From positions 1 through 64,000 of the forward strand of contig JBFXEJ010000006.1 of assembly GCA_050180235.1 (NCBI GenBank): 64,000 nucleotides of DNA, given 5' to 3'. The position numbers were made by a program, and so were the translations under genes. Of this stretch, positions 25,965 through 35,122 are shown in pieces. Every line of letters begins with the position of its first letter. Within the stretch, counting starts at the first letter, position 1. Under the pieces are notes generated by a model, which made no database searches, was not told the origin of the DNA, and saw nothing but the letters and a program-made list of their open reading frames with translations. Source of the DNA: JAABRU01 sp050180235. GTDB lineage: Bacteria > Desulfobacterota > Desulfobacteria > Desulfobacterales > Desulfococcaceae.

Positions 25965-28900
25965 CTAATTCCAATCTCCGCTTAAAACAAAATGAGACCA
26001 ATAATAAGGATGGGGATAATTCTCATCATTTATTATATAAAGCTGTGCATTACGCAAAGCACTTGCTTTATCTTGGCCTTTTTTTATGAAATGATCGAAA
26101 AATCCGATAACCAAAGATTCTGAGGAACGATCATCTGCACGCCAAAGTGTTGAAAGAACAGATGTTGTTCCGGATTTCATAAACCCCCTCTGCAATCCGA
26201 ACAGATCATCTCCGTAATTTTCCTCAGTCAAGCCGCGTGTCAGGCCGCTTTCACATGCACTTAACACAGCAAGATTCGCTCTCAATTTCAGAGATTCAAT
26301 TTCTTTTACCGTAAGGAATCCGTCATTAGCCCGATCTTTATTGAACACAATAAAAGAGTCAAGCGGAGACTGCCGATTGAGCATCCCGTGCGTTGAAAAT
26401 AAAAGGATGTCATAATTTCCGATATTCTCCTTCACGGCTGTCTCACTGGCTTTTTTCTCAGTAAATACAGATTGATATGCAAACAAATCGGCAACGCTCT
26501 GAATCTCATTTTTTGCATAAGTCAATTGAGGCAATATATCTTTTCCCACTTTAATGTCAGGAGGGCAGCCGACCGCCAGCAATCTGTTTTTTCTCTTTGT
26601 ATTATTCTCGCGGACGATATTCAGTATGGTGGCACTCGGAGCATAGGAAATGGTATAATCTTCAATCAGAAAAGCGGATTTGGCTGCTTTCCTATCGGTT
26701 TTCTCAGGTCTGCTTATATTTTCGGCAATTTTTTGAGAACCTGAAACCGTATCTTTGCCTGTTCCTCTCACATCAGCAACCTGAAAACTGTTTCTGAATC
26801 TTTCTTTATCAAGACATTCCCTGTTTTTTGCCAAAGCCTGAAATGGAAGATAATGCAAAATTCCGTGCGGAATGATACAGATATGCCTGTATCCGGACAG
26901 TTTTTTTTCAAAAGGTTTTACCAAAGATTTGTACAGATCATTTCCAGTATTGCAGATGTGATCAATACACACCGCCAGTTCTCCGGTATTGGCATAGCCT
27001 GTTCTTTGTTTATCTATGGCTGTCCGGAAAAGATTCACCTGATTTTCCAGTTCTCCCGCCTGAATAGCCAGATTCTGAAAATAGATGTTTTTGCGGGTGA
27101 TGACACCACAGACAACGGCATCTTTTCCCACATAATACTCCAGAAGCGCCGTATCTGCCGGGAGCATTTTTTTAATCTGGGATGCCGTTAAGGGATTGAC
27201 ATTCTGCCATTTTGCATCGGCATTCTGAATATTGTGTCCGGAATAATAGGGAGAAGATTCATAAAAACTTCTGGATTTTGACTGTTCGATATATGCAACC
27301 GCTTCTGTGTATTTTTTATCTTTGACAAGCAGACGGATCAGGGGCTCAAAAACCGACAGTCTTTCTTCAATGAAGGAAACCTGTTTGTAGGTATCCTTGA
27401 ATCTGCCTGTCCACAGTTTTTCGATCTCCTGAATCGATTTTTTGTAATTCGCAAGGGCTGATTTCTTCTGACCCATTGCTTCGTATGCTTTTCCTGCCCC
27501 GAAATAAATATCCCAGTTATCGGTATTGGATATGTTTTTCACCTTCGCAAGAGCCTGTTCAAAGTATTTGGAGGCTGCCTTATTATTTCCTTTGTAATGC
27601 TCAATCCATCCCTTCATAGACAAGGCTCTTCCCATTCCGATTTTACTGTGAAATTTTTCTGCCTGCTGTTCAGCGGTTTCTGCCTGTCTCATTGCAATCT
27701 GATAATGTTTGTCAGGATTTTTTTTAAGAGTATTTGCAACTTTCAGATGCATTTCCGCTGAATGAATATAAGCTGTTATAATGTCAGGATCATTATGAAC
27801 AGCAGCGATATAATTGGGAGTTAAAAAACTGAGACCTTCATCAATTAATTGAGATGCTTTCTCATATTCTCCCTGCAAACCGTAATAATATGCACCCAAG
27901 TAAACATAGTAGGTAGCCAGTCCGTATCTGTTGTTCTCATCCAACGTACTTATATCCAGAGATTTTATCAAATCAGCAGCTTCATCAAAATACTCTTTGG
28001 ATTTGTCAAAATCCCTTAACAAAGCGAAAAGAGCACCGCCTGTTGCAAAATAAGAGGCAATATAGCCTCGGAAATCATCAATAGAACCAAATACTTTTTT
28101 CCCCAGTTTAAACAGGTTTGATCCGGCCACCTCATTATACTGATCCAATGCATCACTTGCTTTTTGCAGATCTCCCAACTCTATGTAAATCATCATTTTT
28201 TTCTTGAATGCATCCATATATGTCGTATATTTGAGATCAGGATAGAGTATGCTCATTTCTTTTCCAATTTCAATGGCTCTGTCCAGATATGTCAGTGCTT
28301 TTTCATGATCCCCATACATTTTATGATAAAAATATGCTCTGTCCAAAAGGATATCGCTCAAAAAATGACGCTCCTCATTAAAAAAGAAATCCATGAGTTT
28401 ATCAAAAGTAAATACAAAAGGCATTGCGACAATATCAGCCCCCGCTTCCACAACATTATCAATTATCGGTTTGTTTTTGTCATATTTCAGATCATATTTT
28501 TTGTCTTCCTTAAAAACTTTTGAATTAGAAAATACATTATCCAGAGGCTTAAAGATTTTATTCGCTTCTTCCTGTTTGCCGTTTTCAAACCAGGCAATAT
28601 ATCCCTGATATAAAATAAGATAAATTTCTGTTTCGCAAATGAGGCTGATTAGTGTCTGATTGTCTGAACCGGAATTGTTATCAAAGGCATACAGCAGCCT
28701 CCGGCAGTTTTTGACTCCATGTCCAATATATTGTTTTGCCATATCAAATTTACCAAGCTCAATCAGAGATACTGTCAGATATTTCAAATCAAACAAATAT
28801 CTTGTTAATTCTACAAAAATTGAGGTGGAACTGCTGTTAATTGTTTGTATACTTTCCGCCATTATTCTTTCAGCATTTTGGGGAGAAGAAAGTGTTCCTT

Positions 28901-29054
28901 TCGGCCCTAATACAGAATCAATGCACTGTTGGTACTGTCCGCTTTCAGCATACTCACATTCTTCAAACATATTAGCAGAAACCATATAGTTCAAAGCGGC
29001 GCAACCGGTAAAGAACAAACTGATGACGACAACGATGACAGAACTGTACTTCAT
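25965..29054 (-). CDS. TPR–CHAT (caspase-like) lipoprotein peptidase
   Basis: 1029 residues. The lipoprotein signal is VIVVVISLFFTGCAA. A long helical-repeat region (about 70–640) holds TPR-like pairs (for example LLDRAYFYHKMYGDHEKALTYL in pieces, SMKGWIEHYKGNNKAASKYF). The C-terminal CHAT domain starts at about 690. The catalytic dyad is His889 in FSTHG and Cys934 in LSACESG, so the peptidase should be active. Because it is lipidated it would act in the periplasm, unlike cytoplasmic CHAT/TPR-CHAT of type III-E systems. The ATG at 29054 follows aaggag; the 'start' 18 bp upstream is a TTG inside that site. It is near a DUF4384 lipoprotein and a Lon-like/DUF4384 membrane protein. Confidence 0.9.
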   Translation of the reverse strand: MKYSSVIVVVISLFFTGCAALNYMVSANMFEECEYAESGQYQQCIDSVLGPKGTLSSPQNAERIMAESIQTINSSSTSIFVELTRYLFDLKYLTVSLIELGKFDMAKQYIGHGVKNCRRLLYAFDNNSGSDNQTLISLICETEIYLILYQGYIAWFENGKQEEANKIFKPLDNVFSNSKVFKEDKKYDLKYDKNKPIIDNVVEAGADIVAMPFVFTFDKLMDFFFNEERHFLSDILLDRAYFYHKMYGDHEKALTYLDRAIEIGKEMSILYPDLKYTTYMDAFKKKMMIYIELGDLQKASDALDQYNEVAGSNLFKLGKKVFGSIDDFRGYIASYFATGGALFALLRDFDKSKEYFDEAADLIKSLDISTLDENNRYGLATYYVYLGAYYYGLQGEYEKASQLIDEGLSFLTPNYIAAVHNDPDIITAYIHSAEMHLKVANTLKKNPDKHYQIAMRQAETAEQQAEKFHSKIGMGRALSMKGWIEHYKGNNKAASKYFEQALAKVKNISNTDNWDIYFGAGKAYEAMGQKKSALANYKKSIQEIEKLWTGRFKDTYKQVSFIEERLSVFEPLIRLLVKDKKYTEAVAYIEQSKSRSFYESSPYYSGHNIQNADAKWQNVNPLTASQIKKMLPADTALLEYYVGKDAVVCGVITRKNIYFQNLAIQAGELENQVNLFRTAIDKQRTGYANTGELAVCIDHICNTGNDLYKSLVKPFEKKLSGYRHICIIPHGILHYLPFQALAKNRECLDKERFRNSFQVADVRGTGKDTVSGSQKIAENISRPEKTDRKAAKSAFLIEDYTISYAPSATILNIVRENNTKRKNRLLAVGCPPDIKVGKDILPQLTYAKNEIQSVADLFAYQSVFTEKKASETAVKENIGNYDILLFSTHGMLNRQSPLDSFIVFNKDRANDGFLTVKEIESLKLRANLAVLSACESGLTRGLTEENYGDDLFGLQRGFMKSGTTSVLSTLWRADDRSSESLVIGFFDHFIKKGQDKASALRNAQLYIINDENYPHPYYWSHFVLSGDWN

Positions 29055-29109
29055 GGCTTTTCTCCTTTTCAAATGGATTGAAATTAACGGGTTTTGATCA
29101 ATATGCTTA

Positions 29110-29212
29110 AGGTGATTTATAAAAATAAATATACCAATTCAGGTTCACAGGCACAGGGCAAAAGCTGGAAGCTTTTGATACTTTGACGGTATATTTTTTC
29201 CGGAAATCACCT
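29110..29212. mobile_element. MITE family 1, simple copy
   Basis: Ends aggtgattt (29110–29118) and aaatcacct (29204–29212) in inverted orientation, 103 bp. The centre is the palindrome aaaagctggaagctttt. It has no coding capacity. Matches 56900–56995 over its length, and forms the backbone of composite copies at 434 and 3804. Confidence 0.85.
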
Positions 29213-29354
29213 AACATCTTATTTTTTAGCGATATATTAGCGGACTGTCCTTTGCAATGCCTTGTTTGCAGCAAGTATTTCAAGCCGTTCAGCCAGCCAG
29301 ATTTTAATATTTAGGAAGTATCAGGGAAGTAAAGCATTTTTCTGTTTCCTCTTA

Positions 29355-29504
29355 GAAGCTGTTTTAAAAATATCCGGGGGCAGAAAATTTGGGGATTTGC
29401 CAAATGCCAAAGCCTGATTTTACCGTATTCAAACGGACAATATCTCTTTTGATATGGGAATTTCTTCCCGGAAAAATCAGGCGGAATATTTTTAAAACAG
29501 CTTC
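29355..29504. mobile_element. 150-bp MITE (family 3) with 19-bp perfect TIRs
   Basis: The termini gaagctgttttaaaaatat (29355–29373) and its exact complement (29486–29504) are flanked by tta on both sides (29352–29354, 29505–29507), a possible 3-bp duplication. No gene inside. Its right end supplies the last codons and stop of the antitoxin-like gene on the minus strand. Confidence 0.85.
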
Positions 29505-29839
29505 TTAGGTAGCCCGTACAGATAATGATCCACATTTGCTGACAAGTCTTCAGCCCCCAAATCGTCTGCCTGTGAGATCAGTGTATCCAGAACAGAAGTC
29601 AGTTCGGCAGGCCGTACAATAAAACAGACATCTCCCAGTGTTCCTTCTGACCATTCCAATGCATCATTTTCCCGTTCCCTGTCTTCGCTCATCATCCTGT
29701 ATGAATTGTCCAAATTCTGTTTAATAAGATGATGCCGTAACATATCTTCAACAAATTTGCTGATCTTGCGTTTGTCAATGAACGAATGCAGTTCATCATA
29801 GAGATGGGAATCAATAGTGACTGTCAGTCTTTTTTGCAT
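29492..29839 (-). CDS. Ribbon-helix-helix antitoxin-like protein, C-terminus ended by a MITE
   Basis: 115 residues. The N-terminal RHH DNA-binding pattern is MQKRLTVTIDSHLYDELHSF, followed by a helical section ending DALEWSEGTLGDV, typical of MazE/RHH antitoxins. A further segment ends VDHYLYGLP. The final codons KKLF and the stop come from the terminal repeat of the 150-bp MITE, so the natural end was probably different. The ATG at 29839 is preceded by aaggag; the apparent earlier start is a TTG. No toxin gene adjoins it, so it is an orphan or its toxin was lost at the MITE side. Confidence 0.72.
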   Translation of the reverse strand: MQKRLTVTIDSHLYDELHSFIDKRKISKFVEDMLRHHLIKQNLDNSYRMMSEDRERENDALEWSEGTLGDVCFIVRPAELTSVLDTLISQADDLGAEDLSANVDHYLYGLPKKLF

Positions 29840-29896
29840 TTTATTCTCCTTTTTCAAACCAGTTCGCAGGGTGGGTTTCGCTGTTGCTGCCCTGAA

Positions 29897-30003
29897 AACT
29901 ACAGGGATTTTTTATAAGCAGGGATTTCAGAAAACTGAAAATCCTTTCTTAAAAAAATCCCTGTAGTTTGTAAGGCGGGTTTCAGTGTTGCAACACCCGC
30001 CCT
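29897..30003. repeat. Inverted repeats downstream of ileS
   Basis: Arms aaactacagggattttt (from 29897) and aaaaatccctgtagttt (to 29969) face each other over about 37 bp. Next to them a hairpin of ggcgggt / acccgcc type lies at 29973–30000. They could act as the 3' end of the ileS transcript, but no clean T-tract follows on the minus strand. Confidence 0.6.
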
Positions 30004-30025
30004 TTGGATTTTATCACAATAAAAA

Positions 30026-32827
30026 TCACATTGCATCCAGATTTGTTTTGCACCGCGAACAGATGCCCGGATGATCCGCAATGCTTCCCACACTGGCATC
30101 ATGCACCCAGCACCGTTCGCATTTTTCACCGGCAGCGGGTTTTACCTGAATCTGCAGACCTTTGATGATTTCACTGGAAAACGCTTTTTCCAAAGTTCCA
30201 TCTGCCAGTCCCGCTTTGGAAACAATGAAAATCGCAGCCAAATCCTTTTCATAGCATTTCAGCACATCAGCGATTTCTCCGTCTGCAATGATGGACACAG
30301 CCGCATCCAGAGGATGGCCGATTTCCTTGCGGATACGGGCTTCTTCCAATGCTTTGGTCACTTCTCCGCGTACTTCCAGAATCTTTTCCCATTTTGCAGC
30401 CAGTTCCGGGTTCTTTCGGAAAGATGTTACATCCGGAAGCCCTGTCATATGAATGCTTTCTGTTTTGCCTGGCTGCTCCGGCATGTGTTTCCAAATTTCC
30501 TCTGCGGTAAAAGGCAAAATCGGGGCCATAAGCCGGATCATGGCATCCAGAATGCTGTGCATCACGGTCTGCGCGCTGCGCCGATCCGCAGATTTGGGCG
30601 GAGAAGTGTAGAGCCTATCTTTGAGAATATCCAGATAAAACGCGGACAAATCCACTGTGCAGTAATTGTACATGGCATGGTAAATCACATGGAAATCATA
30701 GTTTTCATATGCTCTGATTCCCTTTTCCACCAGCCCGGAAAGTGTGTGAACCGCGTATTTGTCAATATCCGTAAGGTCATCATACGCGAGCGCATCTGTC
30801 ACAGGATTGAAATCATACAGATTGCCCAGTATAAAGCGGCAGGTGTTGCGAATTCTGCGGTATGCGTCACTTAACTGTCTGAGGATATTGTCAGAAATGC
30901 GGATGTCATCCCGGTAATCCGAGGCAGAAACCCACAGACGCAGAATTTCCGCTCCGTATTTGTCAATCACTTCTTTGGGTGCAATTACATTGCCAACGGA
31001 TTTGGACATTTTTCTGCCCTGCTCATCCACAACAAAACCGTGTGTCAGCACGGATTTGTAAGGCGCACGTCCCCGGTTTCCCACAGCGGTAAGCAGGGAA
31101 CTGTGGAACCAGCCCCGGTGCTGGTCGCTTCCTTCCAGATACATATCCGCAGGCCATTGCAGATAATCCCTTGCTTCCAGCACAGCCGCATGACTTACGC
31201 CGGAATCAAACCAGACATCCAGAATATCCGTCTCTTTTTCAAAAGAGGACGCACCGCATTTTGGGCATTTTGTACCCGGAGGAACCAGTTCATCTGCGGA
31301 TTTTTCCAGCCAGATATCCGCGCCATGTTCTTTGAACAATTCAAACACATGATCCACAGTAGCCTGATTGACCACCAGTTCACCGCATTCTTTGCAGTAA
31401 AAAACCGTAATGGGAACCCCCCACGCGCGCTGACGGGATACGCACCAGTCAGGCCGGTTTTCAATCATGCCGTAAATCCGTTCCCTGCCCCAGTGCGGAA
31501 TCCACTGGACCCGGTCAATTTCTTCCAAAGAACGTTTGCGCAGCCCGGTTTTGTCCATTGAGATAAACCACTGGGGAGTTGCCCGGAAAATGACCGGCTG
31601 CTTGCATCGCCAGCAGTGGGGATAGGAGTGCATGATTTTCTGTTCTGCAAGCAAATCTCCCTGTTCGCGCAGTTTTTCCGTGATGGGCGCATTGGCCTTG
31701 AACACAAACTGACCCTGAAAAAGCCCGACTTCCTCAGTGAAGCAGCCATTGTCATCCACCGGAGAATACGCGTCCAGTCCGTACTGCAATCCAACCTCGT
31801 AGTCTTCACGGCCATGTCCGGGTGCTGTGTGAACGCAGCCGGTTCCAGCTTCCAAAGTGACATGATTTCCCAGCACAATCAGGGAATCCCGGCCGTAAAT
31901 GGGATGCGCACAGCGTTTGCGATCCAGCATTGGAGCCCGGATGTCCGCGATGATTTTGTATTCAGACATCTTAAAGGTTTTCATGCAGGATTCAACCAGT
32001 TCCCGCGCCAGAATCAGCACTTCCCCATTTTCAACTTCCACAGCAGCATAATCAAAATCCGGGTGCAGCGCAATGCCCAGATTCGCAGGAAGCGTCCAGG
32101 GCGTGGTGGTCCAAATCACAACAGAAACCTTTTTGCCTGCCAATGCCGGAATCTCTGCACTGAGATCATCTTTAAGCAGGAATTTCACAAATACCGAAGG
32201 TGAGGATTCATCCCCGTATTCAATCTCAGCCTCTGCCAGCGCAGTATGACAACTGCAGCACCAGTAAATGGGTTTTTTGCTCCGGAACAGACTGCCTTCC
32301 AGCGCAAATTTTCCGCATTCCCGCGCAATAATGGCCTCATACACATAATTCATGGTCAGATAGGGATTTTCCCATTCGCCCATCACGCCCAGCCGCTTGA
32401 ATTCCGCTCTCTGAATATCAATATAGTTTTCCGCATAAGCCCGGCACAGCTTGCGGACTTCGGACTGGGGCATGTTTTCCTTGTCAATCTTTTTCTTTTT
32501 CAGTTCTTTATCCACATTATGCTCAATGGGCAGACCATGACAGTCCCAGCCAGGAACATAAGGCGCATCAAAACCGGCCATCTGCCGGGAGCGCACAATA
32601 ATGTCTTTCAGGATTTTGTTCAGGGCCGTGCCGATATGGATATTGCCGTTGGCATAAGGCGGCCCGTCATGCAGAACAAATTTTTTCCGGCCTGCGGATG
32701 ATTTTCTGATTTTCTCATAAAGACCGCTCTGCTCCCATGCCTTTAACTGCTCCGGCTCCCGGCTTGCCAGGTTTGCCTTCATGGGAAACTGTGTTGACGG
32801 AAGATTAAGCGTTTTTTTGTAGTCCAT
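30026..32827 (-). CDS. ileS: Isoleucyl-tRNA synthetase
   Basis: A 933-residue class I synthetase of full normal length that charges tRNA-Ile in the cytoplasm and edits mischarged valine. HIGH box appears as HIGT (residues 64–67), preceded by DGPPYANGNIH. The editing (CP1) domain shows TTTPWTLPANLGIALHP. KMSKS is present in GRKMSKSVGNV near residue 600. The C-terminus has the zinc knuckle CERC…CSRC typical of the bacterial type. The first Met of MDYKKTLNLP is the family start. It is transcribed alone, with an RNA hairpin about 45 bp upstream. Confidence 0.97.
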   Translation of the reverse strand: MDYKKTLNLPSTQFPMKANLASREPEQLKAWEQSGLYEKIRKSSAGRKKFVLHDGPPYANGNIHIGTALNKILKDIIVRSRQMAGFDAPYVPGWDCHGLPIEHNVDKELKKKKIDKENMPQSEVRKLCRAYAENYIDIQRAEFKRLGVMGEWENPYLTMNYVYEAIIARECGKFALEGSLFRSKKPIYWCCSCHTALAEAEIEYGDESSPSVFVKFLLKDDLSAEIPALAGKKVSVVIWTTTPWTLPANLGIALHPDFDYAAVEVENGEVLILARELVESCMKTFKMSEYKIIADIRAPMLDRKRCAHPIYGRDSLIVLGNHVTLEAGTGCVHTAPGHGREDYEVGLQYGLDAYSPVDDNGCFTEEVGLFQGQFVFKANAPITEKLREQGDLLAEQKIMHSYPHCWRCKQPVIFRATPQWFISMDKTGLRKRSLEEIDRVQWIPHWGRERIYGMIENRPDWCVSRQRAWGVPITVFYCKECGELVVNQATVDHVFELFKEHGADIWLEKSADELVPPGTKCPKCGASSFEKETDILDVWFDSGVSHAAVLEARDYLQWPADMYLEGSDQHRGWFHSSLLTAVGNRGRAPYKSVLTHGFVVDEQGRKMSKSVGNVIAPKEVIDKYGAEILRLWVSASDYRDDIRISDNILRQLSDAYRRIRNTCRFILGNLYDFNPVTDALAYDDLTDIDKYAVHTLSGLVEKGIRAYENYDFHVIYHAMYNYCTVDLSAFYLDILKDRLYTSPPKSADRRSAQTVMHSILDAMIRLMAPILPFTAEEIWKHMPEQPGKTESIHMTGLPDVTSFRKNPELAAKWEKILEVRGEVTKALEEARIRKEIGHPLDAAVSIIADGEIADVLKCYEKDLAAIFIVSKAGLADGTLEKAFSSEIIKGLQIQVKPAAGEKCERCWVHDASVGSIADHPGICSRCKTNLDAM

Positions 32828-32870
32828 TGTTTTTCCTCGTTTAAAATTAGGTTAATTATCTTAATAAACC

Positions 32871-32899
32871 CTGAGGGTTTCCAAAAACCCTCAGAGTTT
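32871..32899. terminator. Hairpin between ileS and the divergent binding-protein gene
   Basis: ctgagggttt (32871–32880) pairs with aaaccctcag (32885–32894), followed on the plus strand by agttttt. It looks like a rho-independent terminator on the plus strand, or an attenuator-like hairpin in the ileS leader. I could not see T-box features. Confidence 0.55.
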
Positions 32900-33048
32900 T
32901 TCAGACAGACATTATATTTAAAAAACTGATGTATGAAAATCTGGGAAATGTAGTAGTAAACGCCGTATGTGTCAAGAAAATGTTTATGCCTGTCCCGAAT
33001 ATGGCATATTTGGGGTTTAAATTTGACAGATGATCTGCTATAGTCAGA

Positions 33049-33119
33049 CTGTCTGAACCGCTGATTCATGCGGATTTCACGGATTGCGCAGAGAAGCTGC
33101 TGTCTGAACCGCTGATTCA
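33049..33119. repeat. Two direct 20-bp repeats, period 51
   Basis: ctgtctgaaccgctgattca at 33049 and again at 33100, with a partial inverted form (gcgattcagacagca) near 33160. It belongs to a class of short repeats also hinted at near 16880–16980. Non-coding. Confidence 0.7.
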
Positions 33120-33249
33120 CATGAATTTCGCAGAGTTATCAGTAAAATCAGCGTCCATCAGCGATTCAGACAGCAGGATTGCACTGCATCCGCCCTGCAA
33201 ACTGTTTAAACAGTTATTGATGCAAAGCATGGGAACAAAAGGAGGTTGT

Positions 33250-34002
33250 ATGAAAAATTTCAGATGGATAACATGTATGGTAATCTGGATGGTTTTGTGG
33301 ATCGGTACGCTGTCAGCGCAGGAAATGGAACTTATCTGCGATGAATGGCCGCCCTATCAGATTATTGAAAACAGTCATGTCACCGGATTTGGCACAGAAC
33401 TTGTGAAAACGGTTCTGGAAAGAATGGAGGTGAAGATCAGAAGTCTGAATGTGTATCCCTGGAAACGGGCCGTCACCATGATGGAAAAAGGACAGGCCCA
33501 TGCTTTGTTTTCTGCCAATTACACCAAAGAACGGGAAGCATTTGCCTGGTATCCGGAGGAAGCACTTATACAGTCGCCCTGGGTTTTGTGGGTGCGGGAA
33601 AAGGACGGACTGAAATTTGATTCTTTTGAAGATTTGAAGGAAAAAAGAATCGGCATAGTCAGGGGATACAGTTATACGCCTGAATTTTTGGATTTTATTC
33701 AAAAACATGCAAAACCGGATGAGGTCACGGATGATGAAACCAATTTCCGCAAGCTCAATGGAAACCGGATTGATTATGCTGTTGCTGAGATGGGAAACGG
33801 GTATCATCTGCTGAAAAAACTGAAACTGAACCGGATTGTTCCTCTTAAAGACAAGCCGATCAAATCAGACGGACTGTATCTGATTTTCAATAAAAAACGG
33901 GTATCAAAAGAAACTGCTGAGCGTTTTTCCGCAGAACTGAAAAAATTCAAGCAGGAAGAAGCGTATCAGATTATTTACAGACGGTATTTCGGTTTAAAGT
34001 AG
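33250..34002 (+). CDS. Periplasmic solute-binding protein (SBP_bac_3, amino-acid type)
   Basis: A 250-residue exported protein with a signal peptide (WITCMVIWMVLWIGTLSAQ). A family 3 extracellular binding fold follows: ELICDEWPPYQ, VTGFGTELVKTVLERM, YPWKRAVTMMEKGQAHALFS, and KRIGIVRGYSY at the lobe hinge. It resembles the transporter-less 'ABC-type amino-acid binding' proteins of Desulfobacterota that often lack adjacent permease genes; none is adjacent here. Start 33250 is set by ggagg at 33241–33245; the open frame upstream crosses the direct repeats and is rejected. A terminator follows at 34042. Confidence 0.87.
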   Translation: MKNFRWITCMVIWMVLWIGTLSAQEMELICDEWPPYQIIENSHVTGFGTELVKTVLERMEVKIRSLNVYPWKRAVTMMEKGQAHALFSANYTKEREAFAWYPEEALIQSPWVLWVREKDGLKFDSFEDLKEKRIGIVRGYSYTPEFLDFIQKHAKPDEVTDDETNFRKLNGNRIDYAVAEMGNGYHLLKKLKLNRIVPLKDKPIKSDGLYLIFNKKRVSKETAERFSAELKKFKQEEAYQIIYRRYFGLK

Positions 34003-34041
34003 TGCTTTGCCCACTTTGATTTTATGATCTGAAGTGTACAA

Positions 34042-34075
34042 AAAAACCGGATTTTTTGGAAAAATCCGGTTTTTG
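34042..34075 (+). terminator. Rho-independent terminator
   Basis: aaaaaccggattttt and aaaaatccggttttt form a long stem with a tiny loop and a T-run, 40 bp after the binding-protein stop. Confidence 0.85.
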
Positions 34076-34164
34076 CAGCGCACAGATTCAAGATTGGCAG
34101 AGTAGCAGCACAGGCTTCCAGTTTGTGTGAGAATCATTGGGTTATGTTAAAAAAGGACAGTATC

Positions 34165-34923
34165 ATGAAAAAACTGTGCATGATTGCCGCTCTGCTTCTG
34201 CTTTGCGGATGCGGAGAGAAAAAAAGCAATACCCGGTATGAAAGTTTCAATGAAGTCAAGGATATTCTTCTCAATGAGATATACCGGGACAACCGTGTCA
34301 CCTTTTACTGCGGCTGCACCTTTGGCAAAAACAAAAAAGTGAGATGCAATGTAGGAAAAGGGCCGCGGGCCTATGTTGTAGAATGGGAGCATGTGGTTCC
34401 GGCCTCCCGTTTTGGAAAAACCTTTGAAGACTGGAAAAAGCAGGAATCTTTCGGATGCCGTCTGCATCCCATTCTGCGGGCCATACTTTTTATTGACTGC
34501 AGCACCAGGAGTGCACGGGAAAGTGCCCGGAGTGAGTCAAAGGAATACCGGCTTATGGAATCAGATATGTACAATCTGGTTCCTGCCATTGGTCTGATCA
34601 ACCAGAAACGATCTGATCTGGCATACGGGGAGATTCCGGGAGAGAAAAGGGATTTCGGAAATTGCGATTTTGAGGTATCCCGAGGCATTGCGGAACCTGC
34701 TGAATATATTCGGGGAGATATTGCCCGGACATATTTTTACATGGATGCCGCATATCCGGGACGAAATATTATGTCAGATAAAGAGAAAAAAATGTTTCAA
34801 CAATGGGATCGGTCAGATCCTGTGGATCAGTGGGAATGCGAACGGTCCGGCAGAATAGAATATTTTCAGGGAAATCCCAATATCTTTGTCAGAGAAGCCT
34901 GCAAAAAAAGCGGTTTGTGGTAA
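34165..34923 (+). CDS. Endonuclease I (EndA/NucM family) lipoprotein
   Basis: A 252-residue extracytoplasmic DNase. The lipoprotein signal is MIAALLLLCGCGEKK. The core has the beta-beta-alpha-metal motif VEWEHVVPAS (catalytic His), the QKRSDLAYGEIP helix and the VSRGIAEPAEYIRGDIARTYFYM helix typical of EndA/NucM. Family enzymes cut single- and double-stranded DNA in the periplasm or outside the cell. Cys pairs near YCGC may form a disulphide. The ATG at 34165 follows aaaagga; an earlier in-frame ATG at 34123 would bury the signal. Downstream lies a 41-bp tandem hairpin array. Confidence 0.92.
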   Translation: MKKLCMIAALLLLCGCGEKKSNTRYESFNEVKDILLNEIYRDNRVTFYCGCTFGKNKKVRCNVGKGPRAYVVEWEHVVPASRFGKTFEDWKKQESFGCRLHPILRAILFIDCSTRSARESARSESKEYRLMESDMYNLVPAIGLINQKRSDLAYGEIPGEKRDFGNCDFEVSRGIAEPAEYIRGDIARTYFYMDAAYPGRNIMSDKEKKMFQQWDRSDPVDQWECERSGRIEYFQGNPNIFVREACKKSGLW

Positions 34924-34929
34924 ACCATG

Positions 34930-35055
34930 AGGTCCGGAGTGCAAAAATTAAGCGCAGCGGTTTTTTGCATAGTTCCGGAGTGCAAAAATTGAGCGGAGCG
35001 GTTTTTTGCCTGTTTCCGGAGTGCAAAAATTAAGCGGAGCGGTTTTTTGCAGTTC
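34930..35055. repeat. Three tandem 41-bp units of the dispersed hairpin
   Basis: ggagtgcaaaaatt begins at 34936, 34977 and 35018 (exact period 41). Each unit contains the hairpin arms gcaaaaa / ttttttgc around agcggagcgg. This is the inner element seen inside MITE family 1 composite copies. Following text at 35065–35100 (agaggacaaacgttggc) matches the inner element's right arm. On the plus strand these hairpins with T-runs could also terminate endonuclease transcription. Confidence 0.85.
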
Positions 35056-35122
35056 CGCATCCGGTTTTACAGAGGACAAACGTTGGCAAAAGACTTATAT
35101 TCTGTTGCCATAAGGAGTTTTT

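Noticed and set aside
25965..29054. TPR–CHAT as part of a type III-E (gRAMP/Craspase) system
   Set aside because: It carries a lipoprotein signal and no gRAMP, cas1 or CRISPR array is present.
32821..32900. T-box riboswitch in the ileS leader
   Set aside because: Only one short hairpin is present; no T-box bulge sequence or specifier loop, and the leader is too short.
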